DNA from: Candidatus Susulua stagnicola
Lineage (GTDB): Bacteria > Omnitrophota > Gorgyraeia > Duberdicusellales > 4484-171
DNA length: 6,468 nt
Assembly (NCBI GenBank): GCA_030765735.1
Contig: JAVCBZ010000040.1
Coordinates: 1 to 6,468, forward strand
Direction of reading: 5' to 3'
The notes beneath the pieces are model-generated. The model saw only the letters and a program-made list of their open reading frames with translations, did no database searches and was not told the DNA's origin. Shown here piece by piece: positions 1 through 5,351 of this stretch. Each line of letters opens with the position of its first letter. Within the stretch, counting starts at the first letter, position 1. The translations under genes were made by a program, and so were the position numbers.

Positions 1-206
1 AGGAAGGAAAGTTTTGTAAATTAAATGCAATATTGACATTTAGGGAATGGTTGGATGATTTCGCCAGCCAGGAAACTAAAATAGCTGGCGAGGAGATTAT
101 TATCCAGGAAATCGAGCAGGTGCGTAAAACTATGCCAAAAATATTTCCCCAGATGATTCAGTATTATCAAAGAATTAAGAATGGAGAAAGAGACCTTTAT
201 TTTTGA
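1..206 (+). CDS. hydG: [FeFe]-hydrogenase maturase HydG, C-terminal end (5' truncated by window edge)
   Basis: The last 67 codons are present; the first complete codon starts at base 3. HydG is a radical SAM tyrosine lyase that cleaves tyrosine and uses the fragments to build an Fe(CO)(CN)-cysteine synthon for the hydrogenase H-cluster. The fragment opens with EGKFCKLNAILTF, matching the family's 'FCxPNALLTxxEYLxDYAS' block. Its Cys (residue 5 here, bases 15-17) should be the last Cys of the C-terminal CX2CX22C motif that binds the auxiliary [4Fe-4S] cluster on which the synthon is made. The chain ends in KNGERDLYF, a typical HydG C-terminus. A tandem stop (TGA TAA, 204-209) closes the frame. 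The radical SAM core lies outside the window. hydE follows 76 bp downstream, supporting the assignment. ThiH, the closest paralogue, does not share this tail. Confidence 0.9.
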   Translation, partial: EGKFCKLNAILTFREWLDDFASQETKIAGEEIIIQEIEQVRKTMPKIFPQMIQYYQRIKNGERDLYF

Positions 207-212
207 TAAGAA

Positions 213-282
213 GGATAAAGGATAAAGGGAGAAGGATAAAGGGAGAAGGATAAAGGGAGAAGGATAAAGGGAGAAGGGAGAA
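213..282 (+). repeat. Ten-unit 7-bp purine-rich tandem repeat between hydG and hydE
   Basis: Ten head-to-tail 7-bp units of two kinds, A = GGATAAA and B = GGGAGAA, run in the order A A B A B A B A B B with no imperfect unit. Viewed at 14 bp, GGATAAAGGGAGAA occurs four times perfectly (220-275). The array begins a few bases after the hydG stop and ends immediately before the GTG start of hydE. The first codons of hydE remain purine-rich (GTGAAGAGAGAAGAG) and may be a decayed extension. Every unit contains a GGA or GGGAG core resembling a Shine-Dalgarno site, so the array supplies the hydE ribosome binding site. It is not a CRISPR array: there are no spacers and the units are too short. Confidence 0.95.
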
Positions 283-1272
283 GTGAAGAGAGAAGAGATT
301 ATCTCATATTTGAAGAGCAGTAATCCATGTTTATTATATAAAGAAGCGGATAAGACTAGAAAAGAATATTGTGGTGATAAGGTTCATATTCGCGGGATAA
401 TTGAGTTTTCTAATTATTGCAATAAAGATTGTTCTTATTGCGGTTTGCGGCGAAGTAATAAAAAAGTAGTCCGTTATCGCATGAATATAGATGAGATAAT
501 TTTAGCTGCGACTAAAGTATTGAGTATTGGATGCAAAACAATTGTTTTACAGTCAGGTGAAGATAGTTTTTATAAGATTGATGATTTATGCAATTTAGTA
601 GAGAAAATAAAGAATAAGTTTGACTGCGCAATTACTTTTTCGATAGGTGAGAGAACTTATCAGGATTACAAACAGCTGCGTAGTTCGGGTGTTGATAGAT
701 ATTTGTTGAGGTTTGAAACTTCGAACAAAAGACTTTTTAAATATTTAAAACCCGATTCTTCTTACCAACAGCGTCGAGAATGTCTTTCTTGGCTTAAAGA
801 GTTGGGGTATCAGACTGGTTCGGGTAGTATGATTGGACTACCGGGGCAGACTCTTGATATTCTTGCTGATGATATATTGCTTATTGAGGAATTAGATTTA
901 GATATGGTTGGCATGGGTCCTTTTATTCCTCATCCTGATACACCTTTACAAAATAAAAAATTATCAAATTTAGAATTAACTTTAAAAACCTATGCTTTAG
1001 TACGCATTATTACCAAAAATACCCACATTCCGGCCACTACTGCTGTAGGAACAATTGATCTAGGCGGAAGAGAGAAAGCGCTTTGCTGCGGAGCAAATGT
1101 TATTATGCCTAATTTTACTCCCGAAGAATATAGAAAGTATTATGAAATTTATCCTAATAAATTACATTCTAATTTAGAGCTAAAAGATAACTTTAATCAA
1201 ATAAATTCTTTAATAAAATCTTTAAACAGAGAAGTTGCTAAAAATTGTGGCCATAGTTTGAAAAAAATTTAA
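283..1272 (+). CDS. hydE: [FeFe]-hydrogenase maturase HydE (radical SAM)
   Basis: A 329-residue radical SAM enzyme that acts with HydG and HydF in assembling the [FeFe]-hydrogenase H-cluster; HydE processes the HydG-derived iron synthon. The SAM cluster motif CX3CX2C is C46-NKD-C50-SY-C53 within the HydE-typical EFSNYC...CGLRRSN block. Other family blocks are LQSGED (89-94), LRFETS (142-147), GSMIGLPGQT (181-190), GPFIPHPDTPL (212-222) and MPNFTPEEYRKYYEIYPNK (275-293). Length is close to the usual ~350. The GTG at 283 is the only possible start, because the frame is closed by TAA at 265-267; the SD-like GGGAG at 276-280 comes from the tandem repeat. After YPNK, many HydEs carry a second-cluster CX7CX2C motif; here those positions appear to be H295, N303 and Q306, so only the SAM cluster is expected. 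BioB and PylB were considered but fit these blocks less well. Confidence 0.93.
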   Translation: MKREEIISYLKSSNPCLLYKEADKTRKEYCGDKVHIRGIIEFSNYCNKDCSYCGLRRSNKKVVRYRMNIDEIILAATKVLSIGCKTIVLQSGEDSFYKIDDLCNLVEKIKNKFDCAITFSIGERTYQDYKQLRSSGVDRYLLRFETSNKRLFKYLKPDSSYQQRRECLSWLKELGYQTGSGSMIGLPGQTLDILADDILLIEELDLDMVGMGPFIPHPDTPLQNKKLSNLELTLKTYALVRIITKNTHIPATTAVGTIDLGGREKALCCGANVIMPNFTPEEYRKYYEIYPNKLHSNLELKDNFNQINSLIKSLNREVAKNCGHSLKKI

Positions 1273-1288
1273 TATTTTGTGGTACAAT
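1258..1288 (+). promoter_or_regulatory. Candidate promoter for the aldo/keto reductase operon
   Basis: An extended -10 element, TGG-TACAAT (-10 hexamer 1283-1288, 5 of 6 matches to TATAAT), lies behind a possible -35 TTGAAA (1258-1263). The 19-bp spacer is long, so the TG extension may carry most of the recognition. The predicted transcript start near 1295 would give a leader of about 20 nt containing the SD. The -35 overlaps the 3' end of hydE. This is a sequence-based prediction only. Confidence 0.45.
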
Positions 1289-1300
1289 AATATCAATATT

Positions 1301-1306
1301 AGGAGG
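1301..1306 (+). promoter_or_regulatory. Shine-Dalgarno site of the aldo/keto reductase gene
   Basis: A full AGGAGG consensus lies 8 nt before the ATG at 1315 and fixes that start. It is the strongest ribosome binding site in the window. Confidence 0.9.
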
Positions 1307-1314
1307 ATTATTTT

Positions 1315-2295
1315 ATGGAATATAGAAAGCTAGGAATTTCTTCATTAGATGTTTCAACCATTTGTTTAGGCACTTGGGCTTTTGGCTCAGATAAAGGGTG
1401 GGGTCATCAAGATGATAAGGACTCTTTAGCAGTATTAGAAGAAGCTGTAGCTCGCGGAGTTAATTTTATTGATACTGCTCCGGTTTATGGACGTGGGCAT
1501 TCTGAAGAAGTCATAGGGTCGTATATTGCTCAAGAGAAGATAAGAGAAAAAGTAATTTTAGCTACTAAATTAGGTTTACGTTGGGATGGTCGAAGTATTT
1601 TTCATGATTTATCTAGAAAGAGAATGTTTGATGAATTAGATGCTTCTCGTAAAAGGCTTAAAACAGATTATTTTGATCTCTACCAAGTACACTTTCATGA
1701 TCCTGATATCCCGATTGGTCAGGTTGCTGAGATAATGTATAAATTTTACCGAGAAGGTATTATTAAGGCTATTGGAGTTAGCAATTATTCTGTGGTTCAA
1801 ATAAGTGAATTTAAAAAGTATGCACCAATTCATAGTTTGCAACCGCCTTACAGTATGTTTGATCGGGAAATTGAAGCAGGTATTATTCCTTTCTGCATTG
1901 ATAATTCTATTAGTATTATTACTTATGCTTCTTTATACAGTGGTTTATTAACCGGAAAGTTTTTCTTAGATGGTGTCAAAATACCTGGTGATATTAACCG
2001 AAAAATGAAGAGACAGGATTTAGAAGAACCATGTTTTTCAGTGAACAAATCAATTCTTTCTAAATTGAAAGGGATAGCCAATAAGTATGAGAAAACTTTA
2101 GCTCAATTAGTATTAAATTGGAACTATAACCAGAAGGGAATAACTTCGGCTATTGTTGGGACTAGAAGACTCCCCCAGCTATATGATAATTTAGGTAGCG
2201 TTGGTTGGAAAATATCTGAGCAAGATTTAAAAGCAATAGATGATATTTTAGCCGACAGGATTAGTGAGATGGAAAAGCTTGAAGAAAAAGTATGA
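1315..2295 (+). CDS. Aldo/keto reductase family oxidoreductase
   Basis: A 326-residue cytosolic NAD(P)H-dependent oxidoreductase of the aldo/keto reductase superfamily ((beta/alpha)8 barrel), reducing aldehydes or ketones to alcohols or the reverse. The full catalytic tetrad is visible: D53 and Y58 in FIDTAPVYG, K85 in LATKLG and H126 in LYQVHFHDP. Cofactor-site blocks are GVSNY (154-158), the region around YSMFDREIE (179-187), SLYSGLLTGK (206-215) and VGTRRLPQL (281-289). The arrangement resembles the IolS/YdbC-type bacterial AKR group, but the substrate cannot be deduced. The start is set by AGGAGG at the right distance. The gene leads a three-gene operon: its stop overlaps the next start as ATGA (2292-2295), so translation of the two is probably coupled. 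Length and motifs are complete, with no sign of decay. Confidence 0.93.
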   Translation: MEYRKLGISSLDVSTICLGTWAFGSDKGWGHQDDKDSLAVLEEAVARGVNFIDTAPVYGRGHSEEVIGSYIAQEKIREKVILATKLGLRWDGRSIFHDLSRKRMFDELDASRKRLKTDYFDLYQVHFHDPDIPIGQVAEIMYKFYREGIIKAIGVSNYSVVQISEFKKYAPIHSLQPPYSMFDREIEAGIIPFCIDNSISIITYASLYSGLLTGKFFLDGVKIPGDINRKMKRQDLEEPCFSVNKSILSKLKGIANKYEKTLAQLVLNWNYNQKGITSAIVGTRRLPQLYDNLGSVGWKISEQDLKAIDDILADRISEMEKLEEKV

Positions 2296-3221
2296 CGATA
2301 TTTGTAACCGGAGCTACCGGCTTCATTGGAAGGAATTTAGTAGAAGGCCTCTTTAAGAAGGGCGGGCACACTCTTCTTTGTCTAGTGAGAAAATCCGCAA
2401 AAGCAAAAGCTTTGGAACGTTTTGGTGTTACGCTTATTTATGGTGATGTTACTCGAAAAACTTCTTTAGATAAACTTTTAAACTATAAGGTCGATGCTAT
2501 ATTCCACACTGCTGGGTATGTGGAGGATAAGAATCCTGCTCTTTTGCATCGAGTAAATGTGCTAGGTAGTGAGAATGTTTGTAGACTAGCTCTATCTTTG
2601 GGAGTAGAGAGACTTATTTATACTAGTTCAGTAGCTGTTATAAGTGGAAACCCACAAGTGCCCCTCACTGAAGATTTACCATTTAAGGCTACAAATATCT
2701 ATGGAGAATCTAAAATTGAAGCTGAAAAAATAGTCTGTAAATATAGAGAGAGAGGCTTAAGGGCTGTGGTTGTTCGGCCACCTATGATTTATGGGGAGGA
2801 TGAACCACATATGATGAAGCTTTTACTTTTTATCACTAGGCATAGGTTATTCCCTTTGCTTGATAAGGGTAAGGCTAAATTTCATCTCGGCTATGTTAAG
2901 AATATTACTGAGGCGATGCTATTTTTATTAGATAAAAAGGAAGCTTTGGAGGGTTCCTTTTTTCTTGGTGATAAGGAAATTCTTACTGCGAGAGAGGTGT
3001 TTGATATTTTTTCTACCATTTTAAAGGTAAAGCCGTTGCCAAATCTTCCGGCATGGTTAAAACCAGTAGTAACAAGTCTTCCCCTTATTGGCAGAAAATT
3101 AAATTTTTTCTCTAAAGACCGAGTCTATAGTTTAGAAAGGATAAAATCATTAGGTTTTAACCCACCTTTTGAGGCTAGGGAAAGTTTAGCCAAAAGCGTT
3201 AAATATTTTTTAAGGAGTTAA
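2292..3221 (+). CDS. Extended SDR family NAD(P)-dependent epimerase/dehydratase/reductase
   Basis: A 309-residue extended short-chain dehydrogenase/reductase. The N-terminal Rossmann fold shows the nucleotide-binding motif GATGFIG (G7, G10, G13), followed by GDVT (51-54) and FHTAG (71-75). The active site has the serine in YTSS (110-113) and the YxxxK pair Y137/K141 in NIYGESK. VRPPMIYG (161-168) and the C-terminal half form the substrate lobe. The pattern resembles dihydroflavonol-4-reductase, 3-beta-HSD and sugar-nucleotide epimerase-like members (COG0451), but the substrate cannot be assigned. The ATG overlaps the aldo/keto reductase stop by 4 bp and no good SD precedes it, so translational coupling is likely. 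The HAD hydrolase follows after 3 bp. Both oxidoreductases plus a phosphatase in one operon suggest a short carbohydrate, aldehyde or polyol pathway. Confidence 0.9.
   Translation: MTIFVTGATGFIGRNLVEGLFKKGGHTLLCLVRKSAKAKALERFGVTLIYGDVTRKTSLDKLLNYKVDAIFHTAGYVEDKNPALLHRVNVLGSENVCRLALSLGVERLIYTSSVAVISGNPQVPLTEDLPFKATNIYGESKIEAEKIVCKYRERGLRAVVVRPPMIYGEDEPHMMKLLLFITRHRLFPLLDKGKAKFHLGYVKNITEAMLFLLDKKEALEGSFFLGDKEILTAREVFDIFSTILKVKPLPNLPAWLKPVVTSLPLIGRKLNFFSKDRVYSLERIKSLGFNPPFEARESLAKSVKYFLRS
3212..3217 (+). promoter_or_regulatory. Shine-Dalgarno site of the HAD hydrolase gene
   Basis: AAGGAG sits inside the last codons of the upstream SDR gene, 7 nt before the ATG at 3225. It supports that start and shows the two genes are read from one mRNA. 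Confidence 0.85.
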
Positions 3222-3224
3222 CTT

Positions 3225-3839
3225 ATGGGAAATAAAAAAGTATTGGCTTTTGATTTAGGGAAAGTTATCTTTGACTTTGATTATAATATTGCTTTAGAAA
3301 AAATCAAAGATAAAATTAGCGTGCCAATAGAAGAAGTAAACAAAGAATTGTTTGATAATGATTTTGGATTGAGTTTTGAAAAAGGAGAGCTTAGTTCTAG
3401 GGAATTTTATTCTTTGTTTAAAAATGCTTTTAAAGCTAATTTAAGTTATGAATATTTTGCTGATATTTGGTGTAATATATTTTCAGTTAAAGGAGATGTA
3501 ATAGAATTAGTAAAACATCTCAAAGATAAGTACCCTTTATATCTTATTTCTAATATAAATGAACTTCATTTTCAATATCTTTTTAAAGAATACAAGGAAG
3601 TGTTTTCCCTTTTTAATCAGTTAATTCTTTCTTTTGAAGTTAAATCAGTTAAACCTGAAGAAAAAATTTATCAAATCTTAAAAGATAAAGCTGGAGTAAG
3701 CTTTGAGGATATAATCTATATTGATGACCGCAAAGATTTAATTGTAAAAGCTAAAGACTATTCTCTACAATGTCTGCAATTTACTAGCTTTGATCAACTG
3801 GTTAAGGATTTAGCAAATCTTGGTATTTGTGTAAGTTAA
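3225..3839 (+). CDS. HAD-superfamily hydrolase, YihX-like (probable sugar-phosphate phosphatase)
   Basis: A 204-residue HAD hydrolase, probably a cytosolic phosphatase. Motif I is LAFDLGKVIFDFD with nucleophile D10; the usual second Asp (position 12) is Gly, as in the DLGNV motif of E. coli YihX, an alpha-D-glucose-1-phosphate phosphatase. The helical cap is about residues 17-88. Motif II is YLISN (S109, N110), motif III is SVKPEEKIYQ (K143, P144), and motif IV is IIYIDDRKD (D167, D168). The overall order and length match YihX and the HAD-IA group containing the N-domain of soluble epoxide hydrolase. It is the last gene of the operon led by the aldo/keto reductase, starting 3 bp after the SDR gene. 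Substrate unknown; a phosphorylated sugar or sugar alcohol is an inference from the family. Confidence 0.88.
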   Translation: MGNKKVLAFDLGKVIFDFDYNIALEKIKDKISVPIEEVNKELFDNDFGLSFEKGELSSREFYSLFKNAFKANLSYEYFADIWCNIFSVKGDVIELVKHLKDKYPLYLISNINELHFQYLFKEYKEVFSLFNQLILSFEVKSVKPEEKIYQILKDKAGVSFEDIIYIDDRKDLIVKAKDYSLQCLQFTSFDQLVKDLANLGICVS

Positions 3840-3841
3840 CA

Positions 3842-3903
3842 CTTCCAAAGTGCATTGAGGCGAAGCTGTCAGAATAAAGGGGTCAACTCCCTTTCTTTGG
3901 AAG
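3842..3903. repeat. 9-bp perfect inverted repeat enclosing the left hairpin
   Basis: CTTCCAAAG (3842-3850) and CTTTGGAAG (3895-3903) are perfect reverse complements 44 bp apart. The right arm abuts the end of the left 20-bp repeat. In RNA just after the HAD stop codon, an outer 9-bp stem could form with the AAAGGG/CCCTTT hairpin inside it and a 25-nt asymmetric bulge on the 5' side. It may be a 3' end structure or chance. Confidence 0.4.
3875..3894 (+). repeat. Left 20-bp inverted repeat / hairpin
   Basis: An exact reverse complement of 4055-4074. The AAAGGG/CCCTTT stem with 7-nt loop begins 37 bp after the HAD stop codon and could also act as a weak terminator for the upstream operon, being followed by CTTT. 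Confidence 0.9.
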
Positions 3904-4054
3904 AAGATTGTAATCATAAGTGCGATAGTTAGAGGGTAAAAAAATGCCCACATAGCTCTCAAAATCTGTTATTTGTTTTAAATTTTACCTTGCTTTTTTA
4001 GCTGTCTCGAAACACAATATTATAGGTAAGGACTTTAAGCAATTTTTTGATAAA

Positions 4055-4074
4055 AAAGGGAGTTGACCCCTTTA
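4055..4074 (-). repeat. Right 20-bp inverted repeat / hairpin
   Basis: An exact reverse complement of 3875-3894. Read on the minus strand, the hairpin is followed by a run of at least six T, giving intrinsic-terminator geometry for any minus-strand transcript. On the plus strand it is an A-rich lead followed by the hairpin. Confidence 0.9.
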
Positions 4075-4112
4075 AATGATGGCAAAATCCCGGATTTTTT
4101 ATCAACCAACTC

Positions 4113-4140
4113 TTGCAAAATAGTAGAATTTTGTTATAGT
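4113..4140 (+). promoter_or_regulatory. Candidate promoter of the DUF3568-like/nuclease operon
   Basis: A -35-like TTGCAA (4113-4118) and -10 TATAGT (4135-4140, 5 of 6) are separated by 16 bp, with the extended -10 dinucleotide TG at 4132-4133. The predicted start near 4147 leaves a leader of about 69 nt before the ATG at 4216. This is the best sigma-70-type signal in the intergenic region. It lies outside the 200-bp element, so the element would not drive the operon. Confidence 0.6.
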
Positions 4141-4205
4141 TAATATAAAGACAGCCGTTAGTAAAATAAATTTTAGGGTGTTTGATTGTAATGAAATATT
4201 ATATT

Positions 4206-4210
4206 AGGAG
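4206..4210 (+). promoter_or_regulatory. Shine-Dalgarno site of the DUF3568-like lipoprotein gene
   Basis: AGGAG lies 5 nt before the ATG at 4216 and decides that start, which also gives a complete lipoprotein signal peptide. Confidence 0.8.
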
Positions 4211-4215
4211 TTAAT

Positions 4216-4587
4216 ATGAAGAAAATAATTAGTTTAGCTTTAAGTTTGTTATTAATAACTGGGTGCATTCCTGTTCTTATAGGCGTGGGATTAGTAACTG
4301 GATATAGTCTAAGCAATTCTACTGCTTCTGGAAACGTGAAGGCAGAGTATAGAGTGCTATGGGATCTTTGTTTAGACGGATTAGAGACAATGGAAGCTGA
4401 AATATTAACCAGCAATGAATCTAGGGGTGTAATAAAAGCTAAACTTTCTGAGCATCGTATAGTCTTAAAGATAGATAGTATTAGCATGGAAACTCAAAGG
4501 CTAAAAGTTTCAGCACGCCAACTCTTAATGCCAAAAGCACAATTTGCCCAAAAAATATTTTTAAAGTTAATTTCTGATATTCAGTGA
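4216..4587 (+). CDS. DUF3568-like small lipoprotein
   Basis: A 123-residue predicted lipoprotein. The signal peptide has KK at residues 2-4, a hydrophobic core, and a lipobox I14-T15-G16-C17, so the mature protein would start at C17 and be lipid-anchored in the envelope. A glycine-rich hydrophobic stretch follows (IPVLIGVGLVTGYSLS, 18-33). The rest, about residues 40-123, is a small mixed alpha/beta domain: VKAEYRVLWDLCLDGLETM (41-59) looks helical, then strands around GVIKAKLSEHRIVLKI (71-86) and QRLKVSARQ (94-102), then a C-terminal helix. This order (lipobox, Gly-rich segment, one helix-strand domain) matches DUF3568 proteins, a family of unknown function. The GTGA overlap with the nuclease gene implies co-translation. 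The family call is by recognition, not by search. Confidence 0.75.
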   Translation: MKKIISLALSLLLITGCIPVLIGVGLVTGYSLSNSTASGNVKAEYRVLWDLCLDGLETMEAEILTSNESRGVIKAKLSEHRIVLKIDSISMETQRLKVSARQLLMPKAQFAQKIFLKLISDIQ

Positions 4588-5351
4588 TAAAACGATTATT
4601 TTTTTTAAGTCTTTTTTTAATTCTTGCCTGCAATCAAGTTGATTATTCCCAAGTAAAAGTTTTAGATGTTATTGATGGTGACACTATTAGACTTTCTAAT
4701 GGAAGGCTGTTGCGTTATATTGGTTTAGATACTCCTGAAGTAAGAATAAAGGATAAGAGTGGTAATTTTAACTATCAACCTCAGCCATTTAGTTTGGAAG
4801 CAAAAGAATTTAATCGCAAGCTAGTAGAAGGGAAGAGTCTTCAAGTTGAGTTTGATATTGAGAAAACTGATCGCTATGGTCGGCTCTTGGGGTATTGTTT
4901 TTCTGACCAGACTTTTGTAAATGCAAAATTAATTGAACAAGGATATGGGGTTATCTCTACTATTCCGCCTAATCTAAAATATGCTGAAGTTTTTGTAACT
5001 GCTCAAAAAAAAGCTCGGGAAGCGAAAAAAGGCTTATGGGGTAGCTTCCCAGTAGTTGATCATATTCAAGCTAACCAATATATAAATCAGATAAGAAGTG
5101 TTGAAGGAGTGGTGGTTAATAGCTATAAATCAAAAAAGTGTGTATTGTTAAATTTTGGTAAAAATTATAAAAATGATTTTACGGTAGTTATATTTAACAA
5201 GGTTCTTAGTGCTTTCTCTCGAGAGAGTATTAACCCGGTAAGTTTTTACATTGGAAAAAAAATACGTGTAACTGGAAAAATTCGAGAATATAATGGACCT
5301 GAGATTATTGTTAATAGTCCTTATGAGATTGAGGTTTTGGAGGGAGGATAG
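4584..5351 (+). CDS. Thermonuclease-family (SNase) lipoprotein with C-terminal OB-fold-like domain
   Basis: A 255-residue predicted envelope-anchored nuclease. Residues 1-16 form a lipoprotein signal (lipobox I13-L14-A15-C16). The SNase domain spans about 23-155. Aligned with Staphylococcus aureus nuclease, the metal and catalytic residues are kept: D33 in IDGDT (SNase D21), R44, D49 and E52 in LRYIGLDTPE (R35, D40, E43), and R100 in TDRYGR (R87). It closes with the family-typical KKGLWG (148-153). Residues about 170-253 make a second domain of strand-rich pattern (IRSVEGVVVN, CVLLNFGKNY, FTVVIF, GKKIRVTGKIREYNGPEIIV), like OB-fold nucleic-acid-binding domains fused to some bacterial SNases. 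Expected activity is Ca-dependent cleavage of DNA or RNA outside the cytoplasm. The GTG start overlaps the upstream stop as GTGA with no SD, indicating coupling. Confidence 0.9.
   Translation: MIKRLFFLSLFLILACNQVDYSQVKVLDVIDGDTIRLSNGRLLRYIGLDTPEVRIKDKSGNFNYQPQPFSLEAKEFNRKLVEGKSLQVEFDIEKTDRYGRLLGYCFSDQTFVNAKLIEQGYGVISTIPPNLKYAEVFVTAQKKAREAKKGLWGSFPVVDHIQANQYINQIRSVEGVVVNSYKSKKCVLLNFGKNYKNDFTVVIFNKVLSAFSRESINPVSFYIGKKIRVTGKIREYNGPEIIVNSPYEIEVLEGG

Larger units (their letters stand above)
3875..4074. mobile_element. Putative 200-bp non-autonomous element (MITE- or REP-like) with 20-bp terminal inverted repeats
   Basis: The left end TAAAGGGGTCAACTCCCTTT (3875-3894) and right end AAAGGGAGTTGACCCCTTTA (4055-4074) are perfect 20-bp inverted repeats. 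One mismatch further inward the match continues, giving 22 of 23. Each end is itself a small hairpin: AAAGGG pairs with CCCTTT around a 7-nt loop (GTCAACT left, AGTTGAC right). The 160 bp between them are AT-rich and encode nothing convincing, but contain GGTAAAA/TTTTACC complementarity. Paired inverted hairpins around a short spacer resemble REP doublets or REPINs mobilised in trans by a RAYT (IS200-like Y1) transposase, or a MITE. No transposase is in the window and no clear target duplication is seen (at most 2 bp), so mobility is inferred. Confidence 0.55.
3840..4215. other. 376-bp intergenic region with inverted-repeat element and promoter
   Basis: No credible coding frame is visible on either strand. 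It contains a 9-bp inverted repeat (3842-3850 with 3895-3903), a 200-bp element bounded by 20-bp inverted repeats (3875-4074), a short AAAATCC-C-GGATTTT palindrome with a T run (4084-4100), a candidate extended -10 promoter (4113-4140), and an AT-rich leader of about 69 nt that ends in the SD of the DUF3568-like gene. It is the longest non-coding stretch in the window. Confidence 0.85.

Noticed and set aside
62..90. 7-bp inverted repeat CGCCAGC/GCTGGCG with a 15-nt loop
   Set aside because: It sits within hydG codons for a conserved region and is not followed by a T run; most likely a coding coincidence.
213..282. CRISPR array
   Set aside because: The units are 7 or 14 bp and contiguous with no spacers.
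283..1272. HydE as a biotin synthase or PylB-type enzyme
   Set aside because: The sequence blocks EFSNYC...CGLRRSN, GPFIPHPDTPL and MPNFTP plus the adjacent hydG fit HydE better.
1636..1842. Minus-strand open frame of 68 codons
   Set aside because: It lies wholly inside the aldo/keto reductase, opposite its catalytic region, and shows no recognisable domain or SD.
4084..4100. AAAATCC-C-GGATTTT palindrome with a T run as intrinsic terminator
   Set aside because: The usable stem is about six mostly A-T pairs around a 3-nt loop; too weak to call, though a contribution to ending transcription cannot be excluded.
4173..4487. Minus-strand open frame of 104 codons
   Set aside because: It is antisense to the DUF3568-like gene and its leader; the plus-strand gene has an SD, lipobox and operon overlap, and this frame has none.
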